From positions 124,001 to 188,000 of the forward strand of contig QEAR01000001.1 in the NCBI GenBank assembly GCA_006535965.1: a stretch of DNA of 64,000 bases, given 5' to 3'. Both the position numbers and the translations under genes were made by a program. This DNA comes from Spizellomyces sp. 'palustris' (lineage: Eukaryota; Chytridiomycota; Chytridiomycetes; Spizellomycetales; Spizellomycetaceae). The notes under the pieces were generated by a model, which worked only from the letters and a program-made list of their open reading frames with translations, had not been told where the DNA came from and did not search any database. Positions 12,013 to 25,259 of this stretch are shown here, in pieces; within the stretch, counting starts at the first letter, position 1, and each line of letters begins with the position of its first letter.

Positions 12013-12295
12013 TAAATCTTCGCACCCTATATGGAACGAAGGATCGTCGATAGCTCGAATCCTCGTAAACACTTTGGGACCTAATTCTGGTCGTGTACAT
12101 ATCTCTCCTAAAACTGGCAACTTTCACCATTGCAACTTTCACATATCACTGATCTATCCGCAGAGGTCAGGTTTTGATTCAAATCGTGATTTTGTCAGGT
12201 TCTATACACAAACTACCGCCAATATCCTAAGTTATCTACATGTAAACTTCCTGCAATCTGTACAGAGGAACGAGGTTCTTGTATCTGTTGGTCCA
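12013..12295. other. Convergent 3' region between GID8 and RIF1
   Basis: 283 bases, AT-rich, no credible coding sequence; holds both 3' ends. Confidence 0.4.
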
Positions 12296-15200
12296 CTATT
12301 TAGTTTGTGATAAATTTCTATCACTGGTATTCCTTAAGACGTCTCCTATTAGATTGTGGAGATCGCGCTGAATTTGAAGAAGCTCGCTATATGACAAATA
12401 TTCAATTAGGATGCAAATTGCTAATAGATTCTGACTCAGGGCTTACCGGACATCCATCGTTTCTAACTCTTTGGAACACCTTTTCAAAGCCGTCAAATGG
12501 TCCATAAATCCCCATGATGCTGCTTCGTCTGGAGCATCAACCTCAGACCTTTTCCGTTTCAATCCAGGCATTCCTGTTATTGGAAGCTGCGGTGGCGTGT
12601 CCGGGCCCAGTTCCTTTTCGCCAGCTGTTGGGGTCTTCATCCCTTCGGAATGGGGTGATTTGTCCATTGTCTCATACATCTCAGCGGGTACCAGTTCTCG
12701 CTCCGCCCTCTTTTCCTGTGAATTGCTTTAGTCATGATGTAGCGCTCCGGAAACTGCCATCCTGACAATGTACCATTTGTCTTGGAGTTAGAATGCGTTC
12801 GTCCTTTGCTTGCATCTCCATTTTTTTCTTGTCTGTTATTTGCACGTACTCACTAATGTCTCCTAACTCCTAATATTAGCTAATGAGTTGGACATATGAC
12901 GATTCTGATTCTCACCTTCAGAGTTTCCGTGAGATTTAGAATGACCGGTTAGATTCTCCTTTCTGGGAGAGGAATGATGACCATCACTTGATAGCCGATT
13001 TATTATAGTCTGTGTTCTGCGATGCTGGTTCTCAATGGGCGACACATCTGGTGCAACTTGATACTGTAGTTGGCGAAAGATATCTGAGCCTCAAAGGTAC
13101 AACGCACACCCCGGTTAGCTGAAGTCAAAGTACCTGAGCAGCGAGATCTGAAAGAAGGAGATGCACATTTTTCCGCCCAGAGCTGTCTATCTCTAGAAGC
13201 TTCACAAGCTTGCTAGTCATTTTAACTACCGCTTTGGCATGTCGATATTGAAGTTCTTGCTGCTCAGCTTCCAATCGACCAGCGCGCTCAGGTATTTCGA
13301 TCCGGAACATCTCAGCAAGGTTCCTTGAGACTATTTCATAAAACGATCAGATAATCGGCGACTCCATTCAGTACGGCCATCCTTCAAGCGACGTTGGCAG
13401 TCTGTGCACATACATTCATTAAGCTCAGTTTTGACACAAGTTTTCCATAAGAAAGATATTGCGTCTACTAATGGGCTGAGGTTTCGCTCGTGGTCAGCTA
13501 TGGAATCATTCACATAAGCGACCACATGTTCCCACAGGAGTTGAACCTTCGGGATAAGCTATAGACTGATGTTACTATGCATGCTTCTGTGATCCGCCAA
13601 CATGTTGAGGGGTACCTGTTTCGACACCTTGCAGCGATCGATCGCCATTTCCATTATATACAGGAACACCTTGTAATCCGCCAGAGACCATTCACCGGAT
13701 GGTAAATTTGCAACAATGTGCTGCAGATAAGGACCTATCATTGGTTCATCCACGTACGATAGTGACTGTCGCAGATCAAAGTCTGCAGGTACGGTATGCA
13801 GTTTTCCAACAACATTTATAACAACGGCCGTCAAAAACACATCCACCAATCGTCGATCCTTTCTGATTTCTTTTGCGACAGGGAGCACTGTTGACTCTGT
13901 GAAGGAGAGCAGAGCGGTCGCATAGCTCAGGTGCACGAGAAGAAAGACGTATGTTTTCATGCATTCCATTCTGACCGTCGCTGACTTTTCGTATTTGAAC
14001 CCATTCAAGAGAGGCAATAGCACAAGTTTGACTCGTTTATCGTGAATGAGATGATCTGCAAGATTGGGCATCTTTGAGTAGGGCTTAGTGTCCGTCTCAT
14101 AAATTTGATCCATACCTTTCTGAGCGAAGTTGATAATCAATCTTCTCCAAACTCGGAAAGCGGAAAGACGGTTTGCGGGAACAGACGAATTGAATCCGTT
14201 CTGTACGGACGTCCCCGCCACATGAGTTAGCAAGCGTGCATGTAAGCAAGAGCAAGGCAAACCGACTGTACCTCCACAACTTGCAATAGGGCATTCAAAT
14301 GCTGAGTACGATGTAGCGTTGAACCCAACATCAGCATAACATGTCCCCATGCGTTATAGACATTTGTATGGTCGATGTTATTTCGCAAGATTTCGATGAG
14401 CGTCTCCACCTTCTCATTTGTCAATGCCTAAGTTTCGCGTATTTTGTCAGCTCCTCCAATACTTAACAAGCACAAGGCACATGCATACTTTAATATGCAT
14501 TTCGCACCCTTTGCGCAGGGCAACAAAGTATTCTACTGCAGCTCGAAAGAAGGTATTTGCGGCGTCTGCAATCCGTGCCGTGCTTGAGAACATTAGTTCT
14601 AACACTGCTCGTAAAATGATGTTCAATGTCGCTGTGAACAATATATGCCCTCTGTTGTTTTATAGTCACATACCTGGAACTACCCACTTACGCGACTCTG
14701 CTGGAGCTAGTGTCGGGACTCGCTTGAAAAGCCTGTCCAACGCCTTAACAGGTTGAATCAGCGAAATGTACGCTGGCCTTATTCAATGGTATCATACTTA
14801 CATTCAATAGCTCAATTGGTAATACCTCCACCGTTCCAATGTACTTCATCGCTGCCATCAGAGCCTCGATGATGGCAGGTCCCATCTCCGCTAATACTTC
14901 GTCATCCTCCACCCTTTGGACACTCAGGCACCACACTCCTAAACAAGTGAGTTTTGGATTTCGCTCCTTCACAATATGTTTACAGATCCCTTGGAGCATT
15001 CCCCGCCATTGTTCTCTTGTTGTCCCTGGTATTAAGTGTCCCCTGTGAAGAAATAACGCTGCACAGCGCAATGCTCCTCTGACCCTGCAAGACAGGTCAG
15101 TTGACTCAGCGAAAAACGACAAAGGGAAAGAACAGAATGCTCAGAACCAGAATACTTACAAGGCGTCGGCGGTCGTGTCCTTTTTCTCCTGCGCCGCCAG

Positions 15201-15380
15201 ATCACGATCAATTGCCAAGATCAAATCAGTGATCTCGTTTTCAGTCAAAGGTCCAGGGTCGGTTCCATCTCTGTCTGCGGTTCGGTAAAGGTCCAGCAAA
15301 TCGACCCAAGCTTGTATCCTTTCCTCAACGGATCCCCGTACAACGACATCCAGTGTAACAGTCAATGAAGGTTTCGTCAT
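12296..15380 (-). CDS. RIF1: RIF1-type telomere/replication-timing protein, compact form
   Basis: Multi-exon gene, roughly 700-800 residues. It starts at the ATG at 15380; the frame runs further up without an ATG. The Rif1 N-terminal HEAT-repeat signature is clear: YNAWGHVMLMLGSTLH, then LLQVVE, GFNSS, then AFRVWRRLIINFAQ and VKLVLLPLLNGF. A strong splice donor at 12446 leads to a last exon 12296-12386 in phase that encodes a predicted helix (ELLQIQRDLHNLIGDVL) and the stop; if unspliced the protein ends at 12443. A basic patch GLKRKRSEVDAP precedes it. Rif1 recruits PP1 to control origin firing and telomere length. The protein is short compared with human RIF1 (about 2470 residues). Confidence 0.8.
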
Positions 15381-15578
15381 GTTGTTACGTTCATCGCATC
15401 TGAGCCAAAGCAAGTCAGGCCAGGAACGCGTATGTCCGGTACTTCGAACAGCACGTGATTGCTGAGGTCAGAACACGCTTGTGAGTCACTTTGCGACCGT
15501 TCCATGACAACGGCAATTGTAGTTGAGACTGTTGCAATCCCATTAACAACACTATCCCTGAGCGCACGAATCTCCACC
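15381..15578. promoter_or_regulatory. Shared 5' region of RIF1 and mitochondrial uL11
   Basis: 198 bases between divergent start codons; no coding evidence. Confidence 0.4.
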
Positions 15579-16028
15579 ATGTCCAAGGCCGGAGCAAAAG
15601 CCGCCGTTGCTCAAAGTCTTCGTCTTCTAGTACCAGCCGGAAAGGCGGCGCCCGCACCACCAGTTGGTCCGGCGTTAGGTCAACGTGGTGTGAAGTCAAT
15701 GGATTTTTGCAAAGCCTTCAACGACCGAACAAAAACTTTGCTTCCGGGCATTCCGATTCCTACGAGTATTACAATTGAACCCAACCGAACATTCACTTTC
15801 ATAACGAAAAACCCCCCGACAGCATGGCTACTGCTGCAAGCGGCTGGTGTAGAAAAAGGAAGCTCAAGACCCAGGGACGTAATTGTGGGTGAAGTTAGTT
15901 TAAAACATATATACGAAATCGCAAAGATAAAAAGCAAGGATCCAGCTTTTCGGGGGACAGGACTTAGAGAAGTTGCGTCCCGGGTGGTTGGGACAGCGAA
16001 AGGAATCGGGCTTAAAGTTGTATACTAG
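15579..16028 (+). CDS. MRPL11: Mitochondrial ribosomal protein uL11m
   Basis: An intronless 149-residue protein, one of very few single-exon genes here. The uL11 hallmarks are present: RLLVPAGKAAPAPPVGPALGQ (given here as LLVPAGKAAPAPPVGPALG), FCKAFNDRT, FTFITKNPPTAWLLLQAAG and a C-terminal GTAKGIGLKV. It binds the GTPase-associated 23S-type rRNA region of the large subunit. Ala/Ser at the start and sequence closer to bacterial L11 than to cytosolic RPL12 support the mitochondrial form. Confidence 0.92.
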   Translation: MSKAGAKAAVAQSLRLLVPAGKAAPAPPVGPALGQRGVKSMDFCKAFNDRTKTLLPGIPIPTSITIEPNRTFTFITKNPPTAWLLLQAAGVEKGSSRPRDVIVGEVSLKHIYEIAKIKSKDPAFRGTGLREVASRVVGTAKGIGLKVVY

Positions 16029-16323
16029 AACAAGAAGGAGTAGCAACCGGTCGAAGCATATTTTGATCCCTTAATGCTTGGTTCTCCTGTGTGTGTATAG
16101 CGCGCAACTGTTGTCAGGCTGCCGTCGATTCTATTTGGCATGTTTTCTGATTATATCGTGAAGGCTGGCAAAGTCAGGTAACATTAGATACAACCAGGGA
16201 TCAACCAGTCGCTGTAGGTAGGTCCATTGTGCGGATACTGGCACATCGCCATCGCCTGGTATGGACATGACCCAAAAGGCCCTGGCCATCTTTAGTTCCT
16301 TGACAGTAACGTATATCCAGATC

Positions 16324-17144
16324 TTATTTGAGTAACGATCGCGCCAACTGCTCTTGTGCCCTCTGCCACACCTGCGTCACAGTTTGTTCCGAAAGCGGAA
16401 TGTCGGCTTCGCTTCCCTTTTTGGTTACCCGGGAGGCCACGTTATTTGGATCCGACTCCAGAATAATGCTGTCAACAAGCCAGTTAAGGGGTTGCGTAGT
16501 GTAAACTGAAGATCAGATGCGTACCCTCCGTCTACTGATTCATCAAGCGCAAGAACAACCACGTCAAAGCTCTCTAAAATGGCTCTCTTTTCAACTTGGC
16601 CCCTAAGATGTGTAACAAACGCATTAATATCTACTCGTCATCCTTGCCATGTTCTGCTTTTGAAGATGTCATACTTCAATAAGATTGATAACGACTCGTA
16701 AAAGGACGATAGTAGGTGACTCAAGATCAACTCGTTCTCATCGGCAGATCCCAGAATGTAAATGAATACATCGATGGAGTTCTTAAACACGATAATTTGG
16801 TTATCAAACATGATGATTTCGCCTGCAGACCAAACAGAATGGTATTAAGAGCGGTTGAGACTAAATGTCCACTGAGAGACGTACTGGAGTTCTTCCTTGT
16901 TTTGTCAAATAGAGACTTCTCGAAGACTTTCTGTTCTTTCAGTGTTGGGTAGTCATTCGTATAGTATTTTGAGAGCATCCGTTTGCCTTCACTGTCAAGA
17001 ATGATGACGCCCTTAGTCGTGTAGAGACTCTGGAGAAGCACATCTTCATTAGCATCCCAGGCCATTTACAGGAGAAAGATAGATCCGGAGATGAAAATGT
17101 CAGATTTGGAAGCTTCGACTTACCGTTCCCTGAGCCTTTACCAT
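16324..17144 (-). CDS. RET3: Coatomer subunit zeta (COPI)
   Basis: Five exons fit in phase: 17124-17144, 16885-17029, 16675-16822, 16525-16602 and 16324-16468, giving 178 residues. Motifs: SLYTTKGVIILDSEGKR, KYYTNDYPTLKEQKVFE, NSIDVFIYILGSADENEL and a C-terminal PLSEQTVTQV. This is the longin-fold small subunit of coatomer F-subcomplex in Golgi-to-ER retrograde vesicles. The start is a choice: an ATG at 17065 also reads straight into the protein, but the short first exon at 17144 has a strong GTAAGT donor and a TTCTCCAG acceptor and gives an N-terminus of usual zeta length. Confidence 0.92.
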
Positions 17145-17606
17145 TTTTTGAGATGACGAGGAAAGTGTAACGAGATGAAAATTGCTACCGTAACGAGTTA
17201 TGCGCTAAAATATTGGCCGGCAGTTAGCGCATGCCACGAGTGCACTGTACAGCTCTATTTCGAGCAGGAGCGTACTTAATGAAATGAGAACCTTCGGGAT
17301 TTGGGAGGTTGAGCGCTTTCCGTCCTGGCGGCATGGGATTCATTGTTCACGTGACTAACGCGTCGTTCCTTTGCGAGTCGCGAACGCGTTCTGCATCTTT
17401 TTCCCACCACTTTTTGGTGAAGGATCATAGATCGCTTTAAGATTCTGGAACTAGCAGAGGTATGCAAAGCTTTGAAAATGGTCATCTTTGACGGAGGAAC
17501 ATTGTAGTCTCATTGTGCTGGTGTGATCGCATAGGGTTGAGGCCTACACCCCGTTTCAAAGGCTTCCAGGTTGCATCCTTCGTCGGCCACGCTATCCCTT
17601 GCAGCT
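17145..17606. promoter_or_regulatory. Shared 5' region of COPI zeta and longin protein
   Basis: 462 bases between divergent starts. A reading frame on the minus strand (17276-17485) encodes a basic peptide with no recognisable domain and I do not call it. Confidence 0.35.
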
Positions 17607-19391
17607 ATGTCGCTCCGTAATTTCTTCGTTTTGCATAAGTCAGGGAGAACATATTTTGCAAAAAACTGTGGGCAGCTACTTGTTTTATAGCTATTCACCG
17701 GATACCAACCCACTATGCTCACACATTTATGCCCGTAGTTCATGGAGATGCCCTTGATCAGAGGTAAGTGTAAACCTCATGCTTGAGAGACGGAAGGGAA
17801 TAAGCATTAATTTGAGCTTATTTTCCTCTCACTAGCTTGGTGGTCGGCTTTTCTTCGTCTGTCTCAAATTTCGCCCGCACCTTACTTGGAGAGGACATCC
17901 GCGAGGTTATTTCATTAAAAGGAAGGATACTATACAAAGAATTTGGCGACGTACGTTTGTAGCTCCAATTCTGAATGCGGTAAGGAAGTAACTAATATGA
18001 CTGGCTTTATGCAGTTCGTATTCGTAGCGCATAGTGACTTGCAGACAGGCAGCACTATAATTCAGGCCATTCTACGGGATGTTGGCGCCATGTGCGAGGT
18101 ATGTGACCTAAACCATAAGGCGGTTAGCATGGTTGAAATAACTGATAGATTTCAGACTGTTCATCTTTCTGTTAATATAGTTTCTTTTTGGCTCCCATGA
18201 GTATTGGGACGAGGACTTCTTTGATTTGAAAGGAGCACAAGTATGTTCGCCCTTATAAATGAAATGAAATGTGGACATCCGTTTTTCTGATTTTGATGAT
18301 AGGACATTATATCGACCTACTTCTCGAAGGTCGCGCAAGATCCAAGCACTGTTGTCAATGGTGTCAACCAGGTGAGTCCACTCTGCTCACATGAATAAAT
18401 GGCCGCTGGCATTGGCTCACTATCATAATTCCTAGATCTTTCTTGAATTAGAAATATGTGAGCGGCTCGATAAGCTTCTAACATTCCTGGAAAGCCAGGA
18501 AGGCGTATGCGGAAACGGCACGATGTTGATACTCGGTGATTCTGTCCTGTATTCACGATTTGGTCTTCATGAAACAAGAATGGTCGGTGTGCAATCATCT
18601 ATCTAGTCTTTTCACGGGTATCATTTGTTATTGACGCGCATTTCAAGATACTCCAATACCACAAAGCCCGTCCCTTGGGCTTCAACTCCGTTCGCTTTAC
18701 CCCTGTTTATTGTCACGGCGCTTGGCAAAACTTATACCTCATCCGGCTCCAAAGTTATGTGCTCGTTGTTATGGCGTATATAGACAAACCTTTCGCACCG
18801 CTTCAAAGCAAGATTGAAGAATTCCGCATATCCTTTATTCAGTCCCGACTCGAAATCCCAACGGAGGCATGTTATCAACACTGTTGGCTTGACGGCATAT
18901 TCGTACTTAAACATTCTATAGGAGCCACCGGTTCTCCTTCGCCTGTTTGCAAAGCGGGAGACGCTAGCAATGTTGTACCATAATATCAAAACCGGATGTA
19001 CCATTTTCCCACAACTTCGACCTGGCCCGGATGTGCAGCAGAGGGAGATTCTGTCGTCTTTCTGGGGCTTTTTTTCTGATGCAAGGTATCTTTCTACTTT
19101 CTGTACTGATCTCATCGGACATAGGTTGACAGACCGCACTTCCAGTGCGAGCCTGCGTGTACCTGGCGTCACAGAGTTTTCTATCACGAGGGACCAGTAC
19201 CGTTTTTATGCAAGGTTGGTCGCATCGTCTGACCGCTGTCCACTGAGTGTCGCTGAACATGTTCTCATAGATCGGAAGGAGTTCACAAACTCTACATTCT
19301 TATGGCAACTGACTCGGTATCCTCCGAAGCTATCCCTTCCATAGCCTCCGATGTGTTACGAAATCTACGAACATTTACCCCCGAAAGATGA
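17607..19391 (+). CDS. Multi-longin protein, FUZ/MON1/HPS1-type (best match FUZ)
   Basis: Eleven exons fit in phase (17607-17667, 17739-17763, 17836-17950, 18015-18098, 18181-18240, 18303-18371, 18436-18582, 18648-18866, 18922-19085, 19125-19214, 19271-19391), giving 384 residues; human FUZ has 418. The first longin-like unit runs FFVLHKSGRTYFAKN, SLVVGFSSSVSNFARTLL, VFVAHSDLQTGS; a second starts near GTMLILGDSVLYSRFG with FTPVYCHGAW and LYLIRLQSYVLVV; the C-terminus is HKLYILMATDSVSSEAIP. The order resembles FUZ, a CPLANE subunit needed for cilium building; HPS1/HPS4 or CCZ1 relatives are the alternative. One intron (18867-18921) starts with GC. Confidence 0.6.
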
Positions 19392-19525
19392 AATACGGGG
19401 ATGTTACGTCAGTTTAATATTCTTCACTGTACCATACGAATTTGAAGATGTAAGGTCTCAATGGAAATACGTGTCCAGGGAAAGTGTTCATGAGAAACAT
19501 CACAAAATGCTGGGATATCTTAATT

Positions 19526-20164
19526 CTATTCGTCAACTTGCATTCCCGTTATGCTACTTATACCATCTGCTACGTGCACTCCTTCTGTTGACGACCCTTT
19601 GATGGGATCAGTTGATAACCCAGGCCGTCGTACTACAACGACTTTTATGCGATCGATCCCATTATAATCACCCTCCCATGCCCTCAAGATCGTCACATTC
19701 TTAGCATCAGTCAGCACAGGTATTTCTACAAATCAAGTCATAAATTCCTCCTTCACATTGACCAGTTATAATCACGTTGATCACCTACCAATGCCATTGA
19801 TGTACTCTTGCTCGTCCTTCGATTTTAAATTCTCAAGCAAATCCAACCGGGACGGTCTGGGTCTTCCTTGTCTCAGTTTGCCCCTGATCTCCGCAAGCTC
19901 TTCCTCGTTCCGCGCAATGTACTGCTTTATTATGTCGTGCACCAATTCATTCGTGGCTATGCTTATGTCCTCTGGAAGTGCATATTTGAACCACAGCATT
20001 CGCTCAACTGTTCTCGTTTTCCTTTCGTCACTGGCCGACTTCTGCTTAACGAGTTTATCTTGCCGATTTATGGCTCGTCGCATTTGGACTGCTTTCCGTG
20101 AGTATGGGTGAGCCTTATCAGAGGCCTTTATTTTCGAAAGCTTGAGTTTTTTATTGTTGGGCAT
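19526..20164 (-). CDS. TMA16: TMA16-family translation-associated protein
   Basis: Two exons (19789-20164 and 19526-19725) encode 191 residues. The N-terminal HPYSRKAVQMRRAINRQDK and the following VERMLWFKYAL helix, then IAEIRGKLRQGRPRPSRLD region, match TMA16 (human start: HPYSRKAAQI). The second exon begins with EIPVLTDAKNVTILRAWEGD, the equivalent of the EIPDILNASNLKTFREWD block. TMA16 binds pre-60S particles late in maturation. The frame is open upstream of the chosen ATG but without another ATG. Confidence 0.88.
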
Positions 20165-20369
20165 GACGACGTTCAGCGGTTGGAAATGCAAATGGTTTTG
20201 GCAGACTTCCAAACAAATCCAAAAACAAATGTAGCGTGTAGCTGTGCCATGCTGTGCCTCTCCAGATTGCATGTGACATTTTTTTCCGTTCTGCATATTC
20301 TCACCTGCCACCACCGCGGATGACCTTTCTTTCTTTCCGGTCCGATTCCCAGTAGATACATTACCAAAC

Positions 20370-21305
<936 letters not shown>

Positions 21306-21499
21306 GCTCTGCATTTGCTTGTACATCGTTCAATATATGTGATCCATGCGCGACCCTACAGCTTTTGAGATAGTTCAATTTCCTAGTCTACATCCTCATT
21401 TAAAGCCGCGCCACATGTGATTACCCAATCAGCGCGGTTATGTCTTCTCGCAAGCTCAACCGTTAAGATGATGCTCAATTATAGAACCACTTTGTAAAT

Positions 21500-24400
21500 A
21501 TGGCGTTGGCTCAGCACCCTCCACGCCGTCACCGTCCTCCCTATTCGTCGTCATCTCCTATGTATGCAATACCACACTTTGGAAGGGCCTCGGACGTTAT
21601 AGCTGAAGCTCGTGCGTCACTGAAATATCCCACAAGACCTTTTACACCTGCACCAAATAAGAGAGATAGAGAAAAAGGATTGATCTGGAATGAGGGAAAC
21701 AATGTAGATGAGACAGATTGTCTTAGATTTATAGCAGGCAGAAGGTTAAGCACAAGTCTGTGAGACTTGAAGCGACTGGCGTGTTGTGTTAACAAAATCC
21801 ACAAGCCAGGACTGTACCGATCACTCCTCAATCTCCTCATCGGCCCCTTGCCTCCCCTCTTCCGCGACGTCTCGAGCCAATTTGCTCAGCGGAACGTTTG
21901 CATGCGGCAACGCCAACTGATTCTCAAGAGGACGCCGGCGACGAAGCGGGTGACTATCCCTCCAATAAGCTCAGTGTCGATGATGCGACTGAGAGCATTC
22001 AGGTAGATGAGAATCATACAGCGCCTTACGTTCTTATGCTCTAATCCTGCGGCTCGACGAACTATATATCTCTACAGTATTTTCCGACTCCCACAATGAC
22101 ACCAACACCACCAATGGACTCTCGGAGTTCCTCGCGCCCAGAAACTGCTTCACCGCCACGGTCCAAGTTCGATAAGAACCAGCAGTGGACATCTATTATT
22201 GATAAGCTGCGGGCTCTTACATCACAAGGATCGAGCAATCTCCTGGAGCGTTTTTTGGAGGTTTGCAGCGCAATGACTGCTGCTCATTGGCTTCGACATG
22301 GACAAGACAAGACACAGGAACGACGACAAAGAGAACATGTTATGCGAGAGATTATAAAATGGATGGATACTGCCGGCGAGCCGGAGGTGGCGATAGCCGG
22401 ATGTAAGATCGTTCTAAATGTCGGTATGGTGCACTCATGATGTAATCGAGTGTTCCCACCAAATTGATCGTTGTTTACCTTTCTGGGGACATTTTTTTCG
22501 ATCGCAAAAGATCACACGACATGATCGAGTTCTGGCCAACGCTTGCAAGCTTCTTTTCAAGCTCAGTAAAACGGAAAGGAACGATGCATTTTTTGCGGAT
22601 TATCAAGTGTCTGGTAGGCCAATTTCCTTCACTGAATTGACGTATGTTTAGTATGTGTGCTGATTGCATTATACAGACTGCCTGGTCGATTTCATCTCTC
22701 GATACTTGTCTGGCCTCCGCCCGCCTAAAACCCTATTTGGTCCTCGGTGTGCGCTTCTCACGTATGCAATAGCGACTCTGAGAAATATCTCACCCGGGGA
22801 CCTGAATGCAAAGGCCGTTGTAACGGCCGGGTGTGTGAGAACTCTTGGGCGGACTATGAAGATGATAATGGTATGCTCGAGGAACTTTGGCGGCTGTGAA
22901 AGCTATTTCTAATTATGCATGCCAACAGGAGCTGGATCTTCGACATCGGCCTGATGACCAATTTCTACAAGCTATCCATCTTCTCATTCAGGTATGTTAC
23001 GTTGCTGGCACGTTTCAATCAGCCCAATGAAGCTAGCTATCTCATACCCATACGCTCACCAGACGACAGCGGCTCTACGAAATCTTATAACGTCCCAAGA
23101 GCACTATATATGTTTTCTCCAAAGTGTCAGCAAAGGAGACCCCGAAACAGTAGTGGAAACATTGGTGCGACTACTCCATCCGGATATAGGGTTACATGAT
23201 TCCCCAGAGATTATGTTGAATGTATGCCGAATTTTGAGGTTTGCATTGTATTTCGTCCATGACCCATTTCTTAGACAGATATTAAAAGTAGTGCTCGATT
23301 TTAGTAAACTGTCTCTGAACCCCGACTTTCTGCCCTACCTCGGCGGTTCACAAAACATTGATGCATTCCTGCACCTTCTTGTAAAGTATCAAGCTGACAA
23401 GGTAACATGATACCCGGTGTCACGAACTCCAACGCCAACCGCATCTAATGCATCATAGCACAACCTACAGCCGCTCTTGGTTCGTATCTGTTTTATCCTG
23501 GGAAATCTGACCACAACGCTATCCACCGACCATGCGCATTTGAGGAGCGGTATACCGGACTTGGTTGCCTTGCTGGGGATGTATATTTCTGTTGAGGTTG
23601 GAACCGACAGTGAGGAAGAGGAAGAAGATGGAGGATATCGGGGCAGAGAGACGGAAGAGGTGTTGATAAAGGTAATTATGAAATCCAGCTCGTTTTCCGA
23701 TATTTGAACATTCCGATTGAATGTTATCACATTATTTATAGCTCATCCGACTCCTCGCCAACATCGCCATCGATCCCGTTGGGGGGCAAAGGATCGTGGA
23801 AATGATAGAGATTGAGGCTCTGGTGGACTTACTGGGTACTTTTAAATGCACACACATCACCGTTTCCCAAAACTGACTTCTTTTTGTTGAAATTTGTAAG
23901 GTCATAAACCTGTGTCCGATCACGAAGAGCTGGTGCTCAATATTGTTGGAGCTGTCGCAAACTTTTCATTTTATGGAGGAGACAATAACTACGTTGTTTC
24001 ACGAAAGGTGGAAATAGCAAAACGTACGGAGTTCATATTCGAAGTTCCGAGTACTTGGTTTTAACACATTTTTTCGTACATAGATATGATTAACCTTCTC
24101 TTGCACAATAATCCGGAGGCGGTGGTGGAGGCATTAAGGGTATTGGCGAACCTGTCGCACTACTCTGATGTGCGATCAGTGATGGCGGCACAACGAGGTA
24201 GGACGTCTCCCATTGCCATTTTATGTGGACCGCCAGCTGGACTCTCGTCGCTAAACACAACCGATATAGGGACGGAAATTTTGACAGTCTTGCTCGATCA
24301 TGCCCATCGAAGCGTTCTATACCAAACCTGTGGCGTCTTGATCAATGTAGTCTCCGCATCAACTCCTACTGGAGGTGGACCAGACATTCACCGTTCCATC

Positions 24401-24976
24401 ATCACGCAAAATGATGGAATCGAAAAGTAAGCAATTATGCCTACGTTCTCACCGAGGTTTATCCTTCTGATTATCCTCAATTTCTTCAGATTGGTTGAGT
24501 GCATGGAAGGTGCCTTGGTGAACGATGACTACGGCCTTGCCGCAGTTGCAGGGAAGGCATTGCATAATATTTGGTAAGATTATCCTCTTACCAGAACAGG
24601 GATGATATTCATGGATGCTTTCTTCGATACAGCGATTCCTCATTGAGGCCAACATCCGATCATGACAGTATGATGCGGTTGGAATCTTTGATTGGTGATA
24701 TTTTGGGTACGTCAATAAGTTGAAAGGGACACCTCAAATGATGAACATTCACATGCCTTGTTCGCAGATACGACAGACTCATTCATGAACGATACGGCGA
24801 TTGAAGAGTTTCCTCAACTTCAGGAGGTTGCGGAACGCCTGGAGACTGAGGTACTCCATACGAACAGGGAAGAGATGGGGGGTTCTGGTGACATTCAGGT
24901 GGAAGACTGGGAAATAAACGTCGGTGATGAAGAGCATACATTGTGCGAGAAGGCACCTCAGCGCGGATTAAATTAA
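21500..24976 (+). CDS. ARMC2: Armadillo repeat protein ARMC2 (flagellar)
   Basis: Multi-exon gene; the first three exons are 21500-21744, 21810-22002 and 22078-22423, later ones approximate, final stop at 24974-24976. The N-terminus has the ARMC2 signature SDVIAEARASLKYPTRPFTP, followed by a Pro/Ser-rich linker, then a long helical array (LANACKLLFKLSKTERND, LLTYAIATLRNISPGDLN, ILGNLTTTLS, LLANIAIDP, VANFSFYGG, VVEALRVLANLSHYSDVRS) of armadillo repeats. An acidic Glu run lies near 23610. The C-terminus is acidic and disordered. In animals and Chlamydomonas, ARMC2 is an adaptor for transport of radial spokes into the flagellum, which fits the ropporin-like gene 20 kb away. Confidence 0.85.
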
Positions 24977-25259
24977 CAAGAAGTTACATATAGCTCGCCT
25001 CTTTATTGTTTTGTAAAATGACATAGCAGTCCATAGCATTGCGTGGGCTGATGTACTTGAAATGTGCTTTGCCTGGTCACAGGCCTAACCAGTATAACAG
25101 ATCCTGGCTTTGTTTATAAAACAATATATTATCCGCCCATACCTTTCACAAAACGTAACATACCAGACCGACGTAGTATCTAAGTATGATGGATGTCAGC
25201 GCAACCTACACACTAGAACAAATACGAGGGTTGTCACTCATGAAAGCATTTCCAACATC
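24977..25259. other. Gene-free stretch after ARMC2
   Basis: 283 bases, AT-rich, no coding evidence; likely ARMC2 3' end. Confidence 0.35.

Noticed and set aside
17065-17065. ATG at 17065 as the start of COPI zeta
   Set aside because: It lies within what looks like an intron flanked by strong splice sites; the model from 17144 gives a more usual N-terminus. Not excluded.
17276-17485. Basic 69-codon frame upstream of COPI zeta
   Set aside because: No family resemblance and it sits in a divergent promoter.
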